6,039 nucleotides of DNA from an uncultured Clostridia bacterium (lineage in GTDB: Bacteria > Bacillota > Clostridia > TANB77 > CAG-508), in assembly GCA_944393345.1 (NCBI GenBank), contig CALXZW010000078.1, positions 1-6,039 of the forward strand, in the 5' to 3' direction. Of the stretch, positions 1-5,884 are shown one piece after another (the first letter of the stretch is position 1; each line of letters opens with the position of its first letter). Under the pieces are notes generated by a model. That model was not told where the DNA came from and searched no databases. It saw nothing but the letters and a program-made list of their open reading frames with translations. The position numbers and the translations under genes were made by a program.

Positions 1-662
1 ATTAATATTTTAAACATAATCCATAAAAGCAAATAATATGTTACAAATTTTACTCCTATTACATTAATATGGTCAAATCCTTTTAAAATTTTTTGTGTTT
101 CTTCATAACTTGAAAATTCTTTTTCTTTCATATAATCTTCAGCTAAATATCTAGCTTTTATCATTGCATCACTTTCTAAATATGCTTTTATTGAATAACA
201 TGCTAATCCCAATATTACCAATATATTTAAAAACATCATATTATATGGCAACACTTTTAATATTTCTAAAATACATATTATAAAAAAATATAGTATAAAT
301 ATATTAGAGAAAATAAAATTTGCCAATAATAATTTTTTATCTTGAATTGAATGTAAACATTCATGTGCAATTGTTTGTATTCTTGTATAACTTGAATCAA
401 TATTAGCTATAGAAATTTTATTTGTAATCGCTATATATAAACTTGTTTTACTATCTTTATTTTCTTCTACTTTTACACTTTCATTTTTTAGTTTTCTTAA
501 ATATTCTTTACATATACTAATATTGTCTGGATATTTTTTTCCTAATTCATCTAATTCTTTATTTTCTGCTAATTGTTTTATTTTTTTTATATTATATCCA
601 TACAAATACTTTAATATTATTAAAACTATTATTTCTAATAATAATATGATTATAAACTCCAT
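1..662 (-). CDS. Membrane zinc metallopeptidase, YugP-like (3' end beyond window)
   Basis: The visible 220 codons encode a predicted integral-membrane zinc protease. Seen: an N-terminal membrane segment (about residues 3-20), a charged region (21-75), the HExxH zinc/catalytic motif as H100-E101-C-L-H104 followed by SIQDKK, two membrane segments (about 113-134 and 141-158), then Y-L-E163-S-D-A..KAR, and a fourth hydrophobic stretch (201-218) running to the window edge. The HExxH-SIQ, membrane hairpin and E-x-D-A-x(3)-A-R order matches the neutral zinc metallopeptidase family of B. subtilis YugP, in which a glutamate after the hairpin is the likely third zinc ligand (E163 here, by inference). 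The family usually has HEx-G-H-A, so C-L and S are divergent. The ATG at 660-662 has AGAGG about 6 bases upstream. The gene is 101 bases downstream of the ylbF-like gene, behind an inverted repeat, so it may have its own promoter; I could not identify one. Substrate unknown. The stop lies outside the window. Confidence 0.8.
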   Translation of the reverse strand, partial: MEFIIILLLEIIVLIILKYLYGYNIKKIKQLAENKELDELGKKYPDNISICKEYLRKLKNESVKVEENKDSKTSLYIAITNKISIANIDSSYTRIQTIAHECLHSIQDKKLLLANFIFSNIFILYFFIICILEILKVLPYNMMFLNILVILGLACYSIKAYLESDAMIKARYLAEDYMKEKEFSSYEETQKILKGFDHINVIGVKFVTYYLLLWIMFKIL

Positions 663-689
663 ACTTTTCCTCTTTTCATTTAATATTTC

Positions 690-724
690 AAATAAGCATA
701 TATGATTTTAATATATGCTTATTT
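690..724 (-). terminator. Inverted repeat, probable weak terminator of the operon
   Basis: Positions 690-703 and 711-724 are perfectly complementary (14 bp, AAATAAGCATATAT against ATATATGCTTATTT) around a 7-base loop. It lies 40 bases past the stop of the YlbF-family gene. The stem is AT-rich and weak, and on the minus strand the T-run lies inside the stem rather than after it. On the plus strand a T-rich tail (725-736) follows. It could therefore be a bidirectional or inefficient terminator, or an mRNA-stabilising hairpin in the leader of the metallopeptidase gene. There is no gene in 663-763 apart from this. Confidence 0.45.
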
Positions 725-763
725 ATTCTTTTACTTAAAAAGTTTATAATCCAAATTTTACTT

Positions 764-1099
764 TTATTTTAATACATCTTGTATTGCTTCACCTATTATT
801 TTATTAACATCAGCAATTATTATATTAAATTTAGTTTCTGTCTCAAAATATTTTTTCGCATCAGGATTTTCTATTAATTCTGCATATAAATCTTGTGCCT
901 TTTTTAATTTTTCTTCATCATTCTTTCCTGTTTGCATAGCAATAATTTGTGCTTCATATCTTGCAAGATCAAATTCTTTTATTTTTTCTTTTAATTCTTT
1001 ATTCAAATTTAAAACTTCTTTTGCCATTTTATAATTAACATATTCCTCTGATTGTTTTATTTCACTTGCCAATTTATTTGCTGTATCATAAACATTCAT
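764..1099 (-). CDS. YlbF/YmcA/YheA-family regulator protein
   Basis: This is a 111-residue soluble, almost wholly helical protein of the Com_YlbF family (YlbF, YmcA, YheA of Bacillus). Seen: an N-terminal MNVYDTANKLASEIKQSEEY, a Lys/Glu-rich helical hairpin (about 25-75), a Q-T-G-K turn at 56-59, and the family-typical L-I-E-N-P-D-A-K-K-Y-F stretch at 75-85, ending in I-G-E-A-I-Q-D-V-L-K. Length fits the family (about 110-145). In Bacillus, YlbF and YmcA act with YaaT in a complex that influences RNase Y-dependent mRNA maturation, sporulation, competence and biofilm formation. Which paralogue this is cannot be settled from sequence alone; the short N terminus resembles YheA as much as YlbF. 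The start is taken as the ATG at 1097-1099 because GAGAGGTG (1106-1113) lies 6 bases upstream of it. The open frame extends to a GTG at 1106-1108, but that codon is inside the ribosome binding site. It lies 18 bases after the DUF3048 gene, so co-transcribed. Confidence 0.88.
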   Translation of the reverse strand: MNVYDTANKLASEIKQSEEYVNYKMAKEVLNLNKELKEKIKEFDLARYEAQIIAMQTGKNDEEKLKKAQDLYAELIENPDAKKYFETETKFNIIIADVNKIIGEAIQDVLK

Positions 1100-1105
1100 T
1101 TTTTT

Positions 1106-1113
1106 CACCTCTC
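1106..1113 (-). promoter_or_regulatory. Ribosome binding site that fixes the ylbF-like start
   Basis: GAGAGGTG on the minus strand, followed by six A residues and ATG at 1097-1099. It gives near-ideal spacing for the ATG and overlaps the alternative GTG start (1106-1108), which argues against the longer 114-residue form. Confidence 0.75.
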
Positions 1114-1117
1114 ATAT

Positions 1118-2209
1118 TTATACATTAGTATTAGTAACATTAGTATTTTCTATTTCTGGTTCTAAAGACTCAATCTCAACTTTTGCATTTGTTGAACATA
1201 TATTTACAAAAGTATTTCCATCATTTACTTTTATTTCATTTCCATTTAAATCTTGATATATTGTTTTTTTATCTCTTGCTTCTTTAATACATTTTATTTT
1301 AATTGCTTTTCCATTAGTTATATAATATCCATCAAATGTGCCAATATTTTTTAAGCCTTGCCTTCCTTTATTTTCTGAATCTGTTAAAGTATAATTATCA
1401 CAAAAAGTTATTATAATATTTTTAGTTGTAACTGTTTTGTCTGTATCCCAATCTATTTGTTCTTTATTTCTTGCATATCTCTTATATACTTTTTGTTCTT
1501 GGTCATATTCATATTTTACAGTTTGCAAAGTTGAATGTGGTATCGTAATTATATCAGCAGTTTCTCCATCCTCTAAATTAATTTCATCTGTAACATAATT
1601 TAATACACTTTCTTCTTCTGAAGTTGTTCTATATTTTTTATTTTTAGCAGATTGTAATAATTTTTCTGTATTTGTTACTGCATTATGTGGAGCATATTTG
1701 TCCTTTACTCTCCAAAAAGTTGTACCATCTTCTGCGATTCCGTTTATGTCATCAATATCATATTTTTTTAAATCGGATTGTGCTTGTGGACTTTGTCCAA
1801 AATGAGTATATATTGCATCATTTTCCATTGCATAATCTATAAAATAATGTCTAGCACTTCTTACTGGTCCTATTTTGTCTACATCCACACCTTTAAAAAG
1901 CGCCATTAATCTAGTTTCTCCCCCTTCTACTATTATTTCATAAACCATATATGCTTGATTTAACCCTGCTTGTGGCCATGCTCCATTATGATTATCTATC
2001 ATTACTGCTATTGGTCTTTCAGTACCACTATATATTTGAACCTTTTTTTCTTCTACTGGTGCTTCTACTTTTGTATTATCTGTATTTGATACTTCTATGT
2101 CTGTATTTTCTTTTTTATTTTCCAATATTTTAACTGCTAACATTCCACCTGCAACTAAAACAAGTATAACTAATATCGCAATTAATATCTTCACTCCACC
2201 TTTTTCCAT
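1118..2209 (-). CDS. DUF3048 domain protein, YerB-like, membrane-anchored
   Basis: A 363-residue extracytoplasmic protein. Seen: one N-terminal membrane helix (about residues 7-28), an acidic/Thr/Asn linker (29-60), then the N-terminal DUF3048 domain beginning R-P-I-A-V-M-I-D-N-H (65-74), with A-Y-M-V-Y-E (87-91), G-E-T-R-L-M-A-L-F (97-105), the signature G-P-V-R-S-A-R (114-120), and Y-A-P-H-N-A (172-177). The C-terminal DUF3048 part includes R-Y-A-R (244-247), a strand region around 263-271, and G-K-A-I..I-K-E-A-R...G-N-T-F-V-N-I (300-337). B. subtilis YerB is a lipoprotein of unknown function; this one has no Cys after the membrane segment, so it is probably held by an uncleaved signal anchor. 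AGGAAGG about 7 bases upstream supports the ATG at 2207-2209. It starts 30 bases after ybeY and precedes the ylbF-like gene by 18. The tail ends in a short N-T-N-V repeat. Family assignment is firm; function is unknown. Confidence 0.92.
   Translation of the reverse strand: MEKGGVKILIAILVILVLVAGGMLAVKILENKKENTDIEVSNTDNTKVEAPVEEKKVQIYSGTERPIAVMIDNHNGAWPQAGLNQAYMVYEIIVEGGETRLMALFKGVDVDKIGPVRSARHYFIDYAMENDAIYTHFGQSPQAQSDLKKYDIDDINGIAEDGTTFWRVKDKYAPHNAVTNTEKLLQSAKNKKYRTTSEEESVLNYVTDEINLEDGETADIITIPHSTLQTVKYEYDQEQKVYKRYARNKEQIDWDTDKTVTTKNIIITFCDNYTLTDSENKGRQGLKNIGTFDGYYITNGKAIKIKCIKEARDKKTIYQDLNGNEIKVNDGNTFVNICSTNAKVEIESLEPEIENTNVTNTNV
1122..1147. repeat. Short direct repeat at the 3' end of the DUF3048 gene
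   Basis: ACATTAGTATT occurs at 1122-1132 and 1137-1147 (15-base period, five codons). It encodes the C-terminal NTNVTNTNV. Being in frame and at the extreme end of the protein, it looks like a small slippage or duplication expansion with no effect on the folded domain. Confidence 0.55.
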
Positions 2210-2239
2210 TTTTCTTTCCTTCCTACTTTAAAAATAATA

Positions 2240-2710
2240 TTACCTTTCTATTTTTAAGCTCTTTAATATTTTTTCTTCTTTAGGTCTCATTATTTTTTTA
2301 TCTTCTTCTTCTATATGATCATATCCCATTAAATGATAAAATCCATGTACTATCATATAACTTAATTCTCTTTCAAAGCTATGTCCATATTCTTCAGCTT
2401 GTTCTTGAACTTTCTCTATTGATATGATTATATCTCCTAAAATATCTTCATATTCAAAATCTTTTTTTTCTATTTTAGCATCTAATTCTTCTTTTTCGAA
2501 CATTGGAAAAGATAATACATCTGTTGGCTTATCAATATCCCTATATTCCTTATTTATTTCTTGAATATTTTGAGGATTAGTTAATGTAATTGTTATACTT
2601 AATTTTGAATTTGTTATTTTTTCTTCTTTAAAACATTCTTTTAATACTTTTTTTATAACTTCTTCATATATTTCATTTTCTTCTATATCTTTATATATTA
2701 TTTCAAACAT
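2240..2710 (-). CDS. ybeY: YbeY endoribonuclease / rRNA maturation factor
   Basis: A 156-residue cytoplasmic zinc-dependent single-strand endoribonuclease that takes part in 16S rRNA 3' end maturation and 70S ribosome quality control in bacteria. Seen: the family block N-K-E-Y-R-x-I-D-K-P-T-D-V-L-S-F-P (53-69), L-G-D-I-I-I-S (91-97), and the zinc site H-G-F-Y-H-L-M-G-Y-D-H with H122, H126 and H132, followed by M-R-P-K-E-E-K-I-L (141-149). The length is typical (about 150-165) and all key residues are present, so it should be active. The ATG at 2708-2710 directly abuts the TAA (2711-2713) of the upstream gene with no base between; its binding site AAGGAAG lies inside the upstream coding sequence, which implies translational coupling. 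In many Firmicutes ybeY is preceded by phoH/pgpH and followed by dgkA-cdd-era. Here neither side matches: an unknown helical protein precedes it and a DUF3048 gene follows after 30 bases. Confidence 0.97.
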   Translation of the reverse strand: MFEIIYKDIEENEIYEEVIKKVLKECFKEEKITNSKLSITITLTNPQNIQEINKEYRDIDKPTDVLSFPMFEKEELDAKIEKKDFEYEDILGDIIISIEKVQEQAEEYGHSFERELSYMIVHGFYHLMGYDHIEEEDKKIMRPKEEKILKSLKIER

Positions 2711-3916
2711 TTACTTTACTTCCTTAACTTTTATATAATTTCCTTCTGATACATATGAATTTTTTATTTGTCTTATTGCACCATAGTCTACTAATTTTCT
2801 TTTATAATATTTTATAATTTGAGTATAATCTATTTTTGCTTTATGTAATTTTTTAATATCATCCTTTATAAATAGAACTTCTTTTTTCCTTACATAATCT
2901 ATAAAATTACTTTCTTTTAATTTTGATATTTCTTGATATTCATTCCAGAATTTTTTATATTCTTCTTTTTCTTTTTGAGATTCCCAATATACTTTAGTTG
3001 ATAATAATTTTACATTATAATCTTCTATTAAATTTATCAACATTGAATATGCTCTTTCTCTTTTAGCAGCAATTTTTGTATCTTGTATTAATACCCTTGC
3101 ATCTTTTAAAAGTTTTTCATAACATTGCTCTGCAACAATAAGTGGTAAACTATGTGTAAATAATTTTCTACTTATTCCAAGTAGTAGCATATTTTTTTCT
3201 ATGTTATCTCTTGCATCTAATTTACCAATTGTATAAGTTTCATATTTTTCATATTCTGAAACAATACTTTTTAATTTTTGATCATCATCAATTTTTATTT
3301 TTAATGATAAAATATTTTGTATATATTCTTCTAAAGTATAAAATATTTTTGTGTATATCCATTCTTTTGTTGAATCATATATATTCGTTGTATCTGCCAA
3401 TTTGATAGAATAATTTTTTAATATGGATTTATATAAATTATCCATTTTATCTATATAAAATTTATTGTATTTTTCTATATTTTTTTCTTTTGCTGATAAT
3501 TTTACACTTTCATTATCCAATTCTAATAAATATTTTTGCTTTCTATATTTATATTCTACATATTCCTTTTCTTTTAAACTTGTTACTTCATAATAACTAG
3601 ATAATGCATTTTTTTCAAATTCTGTTGCTGTTTCATTCCTAACTTTAGTATATATAGAATTCATAACATATTTATCTAAAGTTTGTAAATATGCTTCATA
3701 AGCATTATCATATTTTTTTAATAATTCGTCATTATTATAATCCTCATTATCTTCTGTATAATTTTCAAAAGCTTTTATCAAACTATTACGTTTTATAGAT
3801 ATTAGCATTCCATTTATTCCGACTTTTGTTGGTATTAACATTTTAGTTAAAGTATGTGAAAGTTTATTAAAAAAACTTTTATCTGCACCAGTAATTCTTA
3901 AACTTCTTTCTTCCAT
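2711..3916 (-). CDS. Unknown helical, Lys/Glu/Tyr-rich protein between yqfD and ybeY
   Basis: I do not recognise this 401-residue protein. It has no signal peptide, no membrane segment, a single Cys (265) and no P-loop, HD or metal-site motif. Composition is dominated by Lys, Glu, Tyr, Ile and Leu, with few Gly and Pro, suggesting long helices; heptad-like charged stretches occur at about 100-170, 200-245 and 285-335. The N-terminal 1-50 (MEERSLRITG, then K-M-L-I-P-T-K-V-G-I-N-G-M-L-I-S-I-K-R) is less repetitive and may be a small separate segment. A second distinctive stretch is S-R-K-L-F-T-H-S-L-P-L-I-V-A-E-Q (249-264), followed by a long basic helix. It occupies the slot where phoH (and pgpH) lie in related operons, but shows no homology to them that I can see. 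An ATG also exists at 3923-3925 (three residues longer), but GAAGGG (3926-3931) abuts it directly and is 9 bases from the ATG at 3914-3916, which I prefer. The stop abuts the ybeY start. It is a complete reading frame in a conserved operon, so a real gene. Confidence 0.85.
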   Translation of the reverse strand: MEERSLRITGADKSFFNKLSHTLTKMLIPTKVGINGMLISIKRNSLIKAFENYTEDNEDYNNDELLKKYDNAYEAYLQTLDKYVMNSIYTKVRNETATEFEKNALSSYYEVTSLKEKEYVEYKYRKQKYLLELDNESVKLSAKEKNIEKYNKFYIDKMDNLYKSILKNYSIKLADTTNIYDSTKEWIYTKIFYTLEEYIQNILSLKIKIDDDQKLKSIVSEYEKYETYTIGKLDARDNIEKNMLLLGISRKLFTHSLPLIVAEQCYEKLLKDARVLIQDTKIAAKRERAYSMLINLIEDYNVKLLSTKVYWESQKEKEEYKKFWNEYQEISKLKESNFIDYVRKKEVLFIKDDIKKLHKAKIDYTQIIKYYKRKLVDYGAIRQIKNSYVSEGNYIKVKEVK

Positions 3917-3925
3917 TTTACTCAT

Positions 3926-3931
3926 CCCTTC
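3926..3931 (-). promoter_or_regulatory. Ribosome binding site overlapping the yqfD stop
   Basis: GAAGGG on the minus strand overlaps the yqfD TGA (3930-3932). It touches the first possible ATG (3923-3925) with no spacer and is 9 bases from the next ATG (3914-3916). Spacing favours the downstream start for the unknown protein, with coupling to yqfD termination. Confidence 0.5.
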
Positions 3932-5114
3932 AAAATACTATTTTTTCATTTGTCCCTATGTTTTCCAATACTTCGTATGTAACATAGATATCTACCCCAT
4001 CGGTTGTTTCATAAGTGTTTATATTTTTATTTAAAATATTATCCTTATTTTCAATTTCATTATTTAGTTCTTCTTCTAATTTTTTAATTCCTATATTCTT
4101 TGCTTCTTCTAAACTATATTTTTTTTCTACCTCTTTTATTTCTTTATTTGTTATTTTATTTATTGAAATTGGTAAATAAAAATCAGAAAATATTTTAAAT
4201 TTATTTTCATTTTCTATTGTATCATAAAATTCAAAATTTGAAAGTGTTTTATATAAATTTATTTTAAAATTATTAAATTTTATTTGATATTTTTCTTCGA
4301 CATTCCCTGTTTCAATCTTTTCCTTAGTATTATACATAATTTTTAAATGTTTTGTATACCATACTTTTGCTTCTATTTCGCCTTTTGCATGGACATATCT
4401 TATTCCTGTATAATTTCCTTCCATCCATCCATTAATTAAAATATCTCCTACATTGACAGTTTCTCCTACTTTTACATTAGCAGTTCCTGTTTGTGCATTT
4501 ATTTTTGTTATAATTCCTGCCTTATTAGAAACTATATTACAATATTCATCCTCATTTATAATTTCTGGTTTTTCTTCTGCTTTTACTAATTTTACTATAA
4601 CATTTGTTCCTTTCATTTCTATTCCCATCCATGCTATATCATTTCTTTTTAGTCTTATTTTATTTATTATATCTTTAGTATTTATTTTGTTTTTCCATTT
4701 TCCTACTTCTAGTCCAGCTTCTTTCAAATCTTTTTCTATATTTTCTAATACATTATTATCTTCTTCAATAATTTCCACATTCCATACAAAGTTTGATGAC
4801 AATATAGTAAGTCCTATTAATATTATTAATAATATTCCAAATATTTTTCTTTTTTTATATCTATCTAATAAAAATGGTAACCCTTTTTTAGATTTTATTT
4901 TTAATTTACATCTAGTTTTTTTTGCAATTTTACATATATCTTTAAAATCTTTAATTCCAACATTAAAAATTAAATTAATATCTTTATTTCTTTTTAAATT
5001 CCATATAATTATTTTATTATTTTTACATATATTTATAAATCTTTCTATATAATATCCTTCTATACTTATTTTTAAAAAACCTAATATGTAATTTAAAATT
5101 ATTTTTATAAACAT
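3930..5114 (-). CDS. yqfD: Sporulation protein YqfD
   Basis: A 394-residue membrane protein of the YqfD sporulation family. Seen: a cytoplasmic N-terminal region (1-90, Lys-rich, with a short hydrophobic start), a membrane helix at about 91-110 followed by the family-typical S-S-N-F-V-W-N-V-E-I (106-115), a small alpha/beta domain with I-A-W-M-G-I-E-M-K-G-T-N-V-I-V-K-L-V (160-177), and a region resembling a biotinyl-lipoyl/barrel-hybrid fold, C-N-I-V-S-N-K-A-G-I-I-T-K-I (192-205) with V-K-V-G-E-T-V-N-V-G-D-I-L-I-N-G (214-229). Length matches the family (about 390-400). In Bacillus yqfCD is transcribed in the mother cell under sigma E and is needed for normal progress through engulfment and forespore development; the biochemical role is not established. 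ATG at 5112-5114 has AAGGAG 6 bases upstream, overlapping the yqfC stop region; the gap to yqfC is 10 bases. TGA stop at 3930-3932. Confidence 0.95.
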   Translation of the reverse strand: MFIKIILNYILGFLKISIEGYYIERFINICKNNKIIIWNLKRNKDINLIFNVGIKDFKDICKIAKKTRCKLKIKSKKGLPFLLDRYKKRKIFGILLIILIGLTILSSNFVWNVEIIEEDNNVLENIEKDLKEAGLEVGKWKNKINTKDIINKIRLKRNDIAWMGIEMKGTNVIVKLVKAEEKPEIINEDEYCNIVSNKAGIITKINAQTGTANVKVGETVNVGDILINGWMEGNYTGIRYVHAKGEIEAKVWYTKHLKIMYNTKEKIETGNVEEKYQIKFNNFKINLYKTLSNFEFYDTIENENKFKIFSDFYLPISINKITNKEIKEVEKKYSLEEAKNIGIKKLEEELNNEIENKDNILNKNINTYETTDGVDIYVTYEVLENIGTNEKIVF

Positions 5115-5124
5115 ATCATTCTCC

Positions 5125-5403
5125 TTAATCTATTGTTCTTTCAATATCTATTGCCTCTATCTTCCCTGTCACTTTTATATCATCATTTGTCATATTTTCT
5201 AAATTTAATTCATAACCATTTATACTTACAATTCCTATACTTGTATTAATCCTTACAAAAAATTCTTCATATTCTAATATTCCTTTAAAATTTTCTATAA
5301 TCATTTCATTAAAACCTGTTATTATCATTTTAGGGATAGGTGAATATACCTCTTGTGGTAATTCTAACAATTTATCTATTTTACTTAATTTTCTTTTTTT
5401 CAT
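5125..5403 (-). CDS. yqfC: Sporulation protein YqfC (YabP/YqfC family)
   Basis: A 92-residue soluble protein of the YabP/YqfC family. Seen: a basic start (MKKRKLSKIDKLLELPQEV), P-K-M-I-I-T-G-F-N-E-M-I-I-E-N-F-K-G-I-L-E-Y (24-45), a strand with I-R-like V-R-I-N-T-S-I-G-I-V-S-I-N-G-Y (50-64), and the C-terminal M-T-N-D-D-I-K-V-T-G-K-I-E-A-I (71-85), the typical family ending. Length and order of motifs are standard (about 90-100 residues). In Bacillus it is co-expressed with yqfD under sigma E. GGAGGG four bases before the ATG at 5401-5403 supports the start. It starts 33 bases after the deacetylase remnant and ends 10 bases before yqfD. I see no convincing sigma A or sigma E promoter in the 33-base gap, so expression may depend on promoters further upstream, beyond the recombinase. 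Confidence 0.95.
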   Translation of the reverse strand: MKKRKLSKIDKLLELPQEVYSPIPKMIITGFNEMIIENFKGILEYEEFFVRINTSIGIVSINGYELNLENMTNDDIKVTGKIEAIDIERTID

Positions 5404-5436
5404 ATTCCCTCCAAAATTTTGATTTTTTTACTAAAT

Positions 5437-5853
5437 TTATTCAAATTCATCTAAACTTTTAAATTCATAACCTTCATTTTTTATTTCTTTAATTATTGAA
5501 TCTAATATATTTGTATTTGTTTTAGAATTTCCATGTAATAATATTATTTCACCATTATGTAAATTATCTAACAATTTCTTTTTAGCTTGATTTTCATCTG
5601 GTTGCTTTTTCTCATTCCAATCTTCATATGCAAATGACCACATTACTGTTTTATATCCTAAACTATTTGTTATTTTTAATGTTCTCTCACTATATTCTCC
5701 CATTGGTGGTCTAATATATTTCATTTCATATCCAAACTTTTTGTATATCACTTGATGTAAATCTAGTATTTCTGTTTTTATTTTTTCATCGTCTAAGTCT
5801 GGCATACTTTTATGATTTACTGTATGATTTCCTAATTTCTTAATGTCTAATTT
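5437..5853 (-). pseudogene. 5'-truncated PdaA-like polysaccharide deacetylase
   Basis: This is the C-terminal part of a carbohydrate esterase family 4 (NodB-type) deacetylase closest to PdaA/delta-lactam-biosynthetic de-N-acetylases, which deacetylate N-acetylmuramic acid during spore cortex formation. Seen: the metal-binding G-N-H-T-V-N-H (5812-5832), then S-M-P-D-L, motif R-P-P-M-G-E-Y-S (5689-5712), the family-typical W-S-F-A-Y-E-D-W, and I-L-L-H (5533-5544), ending Y-E-F-K-S-L-D-E-F-E. Missing: the signal/anchor, the first catalytic motif (T-F-D-D/N-G) and the usual D-E-G-H-I-V just before G-N-H. The open frame is closed upstream by TAA at 5854-5856. An internal ATG at 5803-5805 would give only 122 residues without the metal His pair and has no good ribosome binding site. 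The break lies next to the end of a serine recombinase, so disruption by a mobile element is the likely cause; the N-terminal half may lie at the far end of that element. Could still be restored by excision. Confidence 0.85.
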
Positions 5854-5884
5854 TTAGCGCTTGATTAACCGCTTCTTAATATTT
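5812..5884. other. Candidate attachment-site junction of an integrated element
   Basis: Deacetylase homology ends near 5832 and the recombinase stops at 5885-5887. The intervening bases have no coding sense and are locally richer in G+C than the surroundings. They include the imperfect dyad at 5856-5873 and an 8-base direct repeat TTCTTAAT (5837-5844 and 5873-5880). Serine integrase sites are about 40-50 bp with imperfect dyad symmetry around a central dinucleotide, which fits the size. The exact crossover cannot be placed without an uninterrupted relative. Confidence 0.45.
5856..5873. repeat. Imperfect 18-bp dyad at the junction
   Basis: AGCGCTTGATTAACCGCT on the plus strand; 7 of its 9 base pairs are symmetric. 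It lies between the recombinase and the deacetylase remnant and may be a recombinase half-site pair. A weak hairpin is possible, but no T-run follows on either strand to make it a terminator. Confidence 0.45.

Noticed and set aside
523..705. A 60-codon plus-strand open frame
   Set aside because: It overlaps the metallopeptidase start and the inverted repeat, and its translation is Phe/Ile/Asn low complexity typical of an antisense shadow.
1951..2133. A hydrophobic 60-codon plus-strand open frame that looks like a membrane peptide
   Set aside because: It is antisense to the acidic linker and membrane helix region of the DUF3048 gene. The Leu/Tyr richness is the complement of Lys/Glu/Asn codons.
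3211..3405. A hydrophobic 64-codon plus-strand open frame
   Set aside because: It is antisense to the Lys/Tyr-rich unknown gene, with no ribosome binding site and a biased composition explained by the opposite strand.
2711..3916. The possibility that the unknown gene is a degraded phoH
   Set aside because: There is no Walker A (G-x-x-x-x-G-K-T/S) or other ATPase motif, and the length and composition differ. Only the position in the operon is shared.
4453..5052. A 199-codon open frame on the plus strand
   Set aside because: It is antisense to yqfD, whose family match is clear. Its translation is low-complexity (Ile/Phe/Ser/Leu), as expected from the complement of Lys/Glu/Asn-rich coding sequence, and it has no ribosome binding site.
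5437..5805. The deacetylase frame starting at ATG 5803-5805 as an intact small protein
   Set aside because: Clear family sequence continues upstream of this ATG to 5832 (G-N-H-T-V-N-H), so the ATG is an internal methionine. The catalytic first motif and metal histidines would be lacking.
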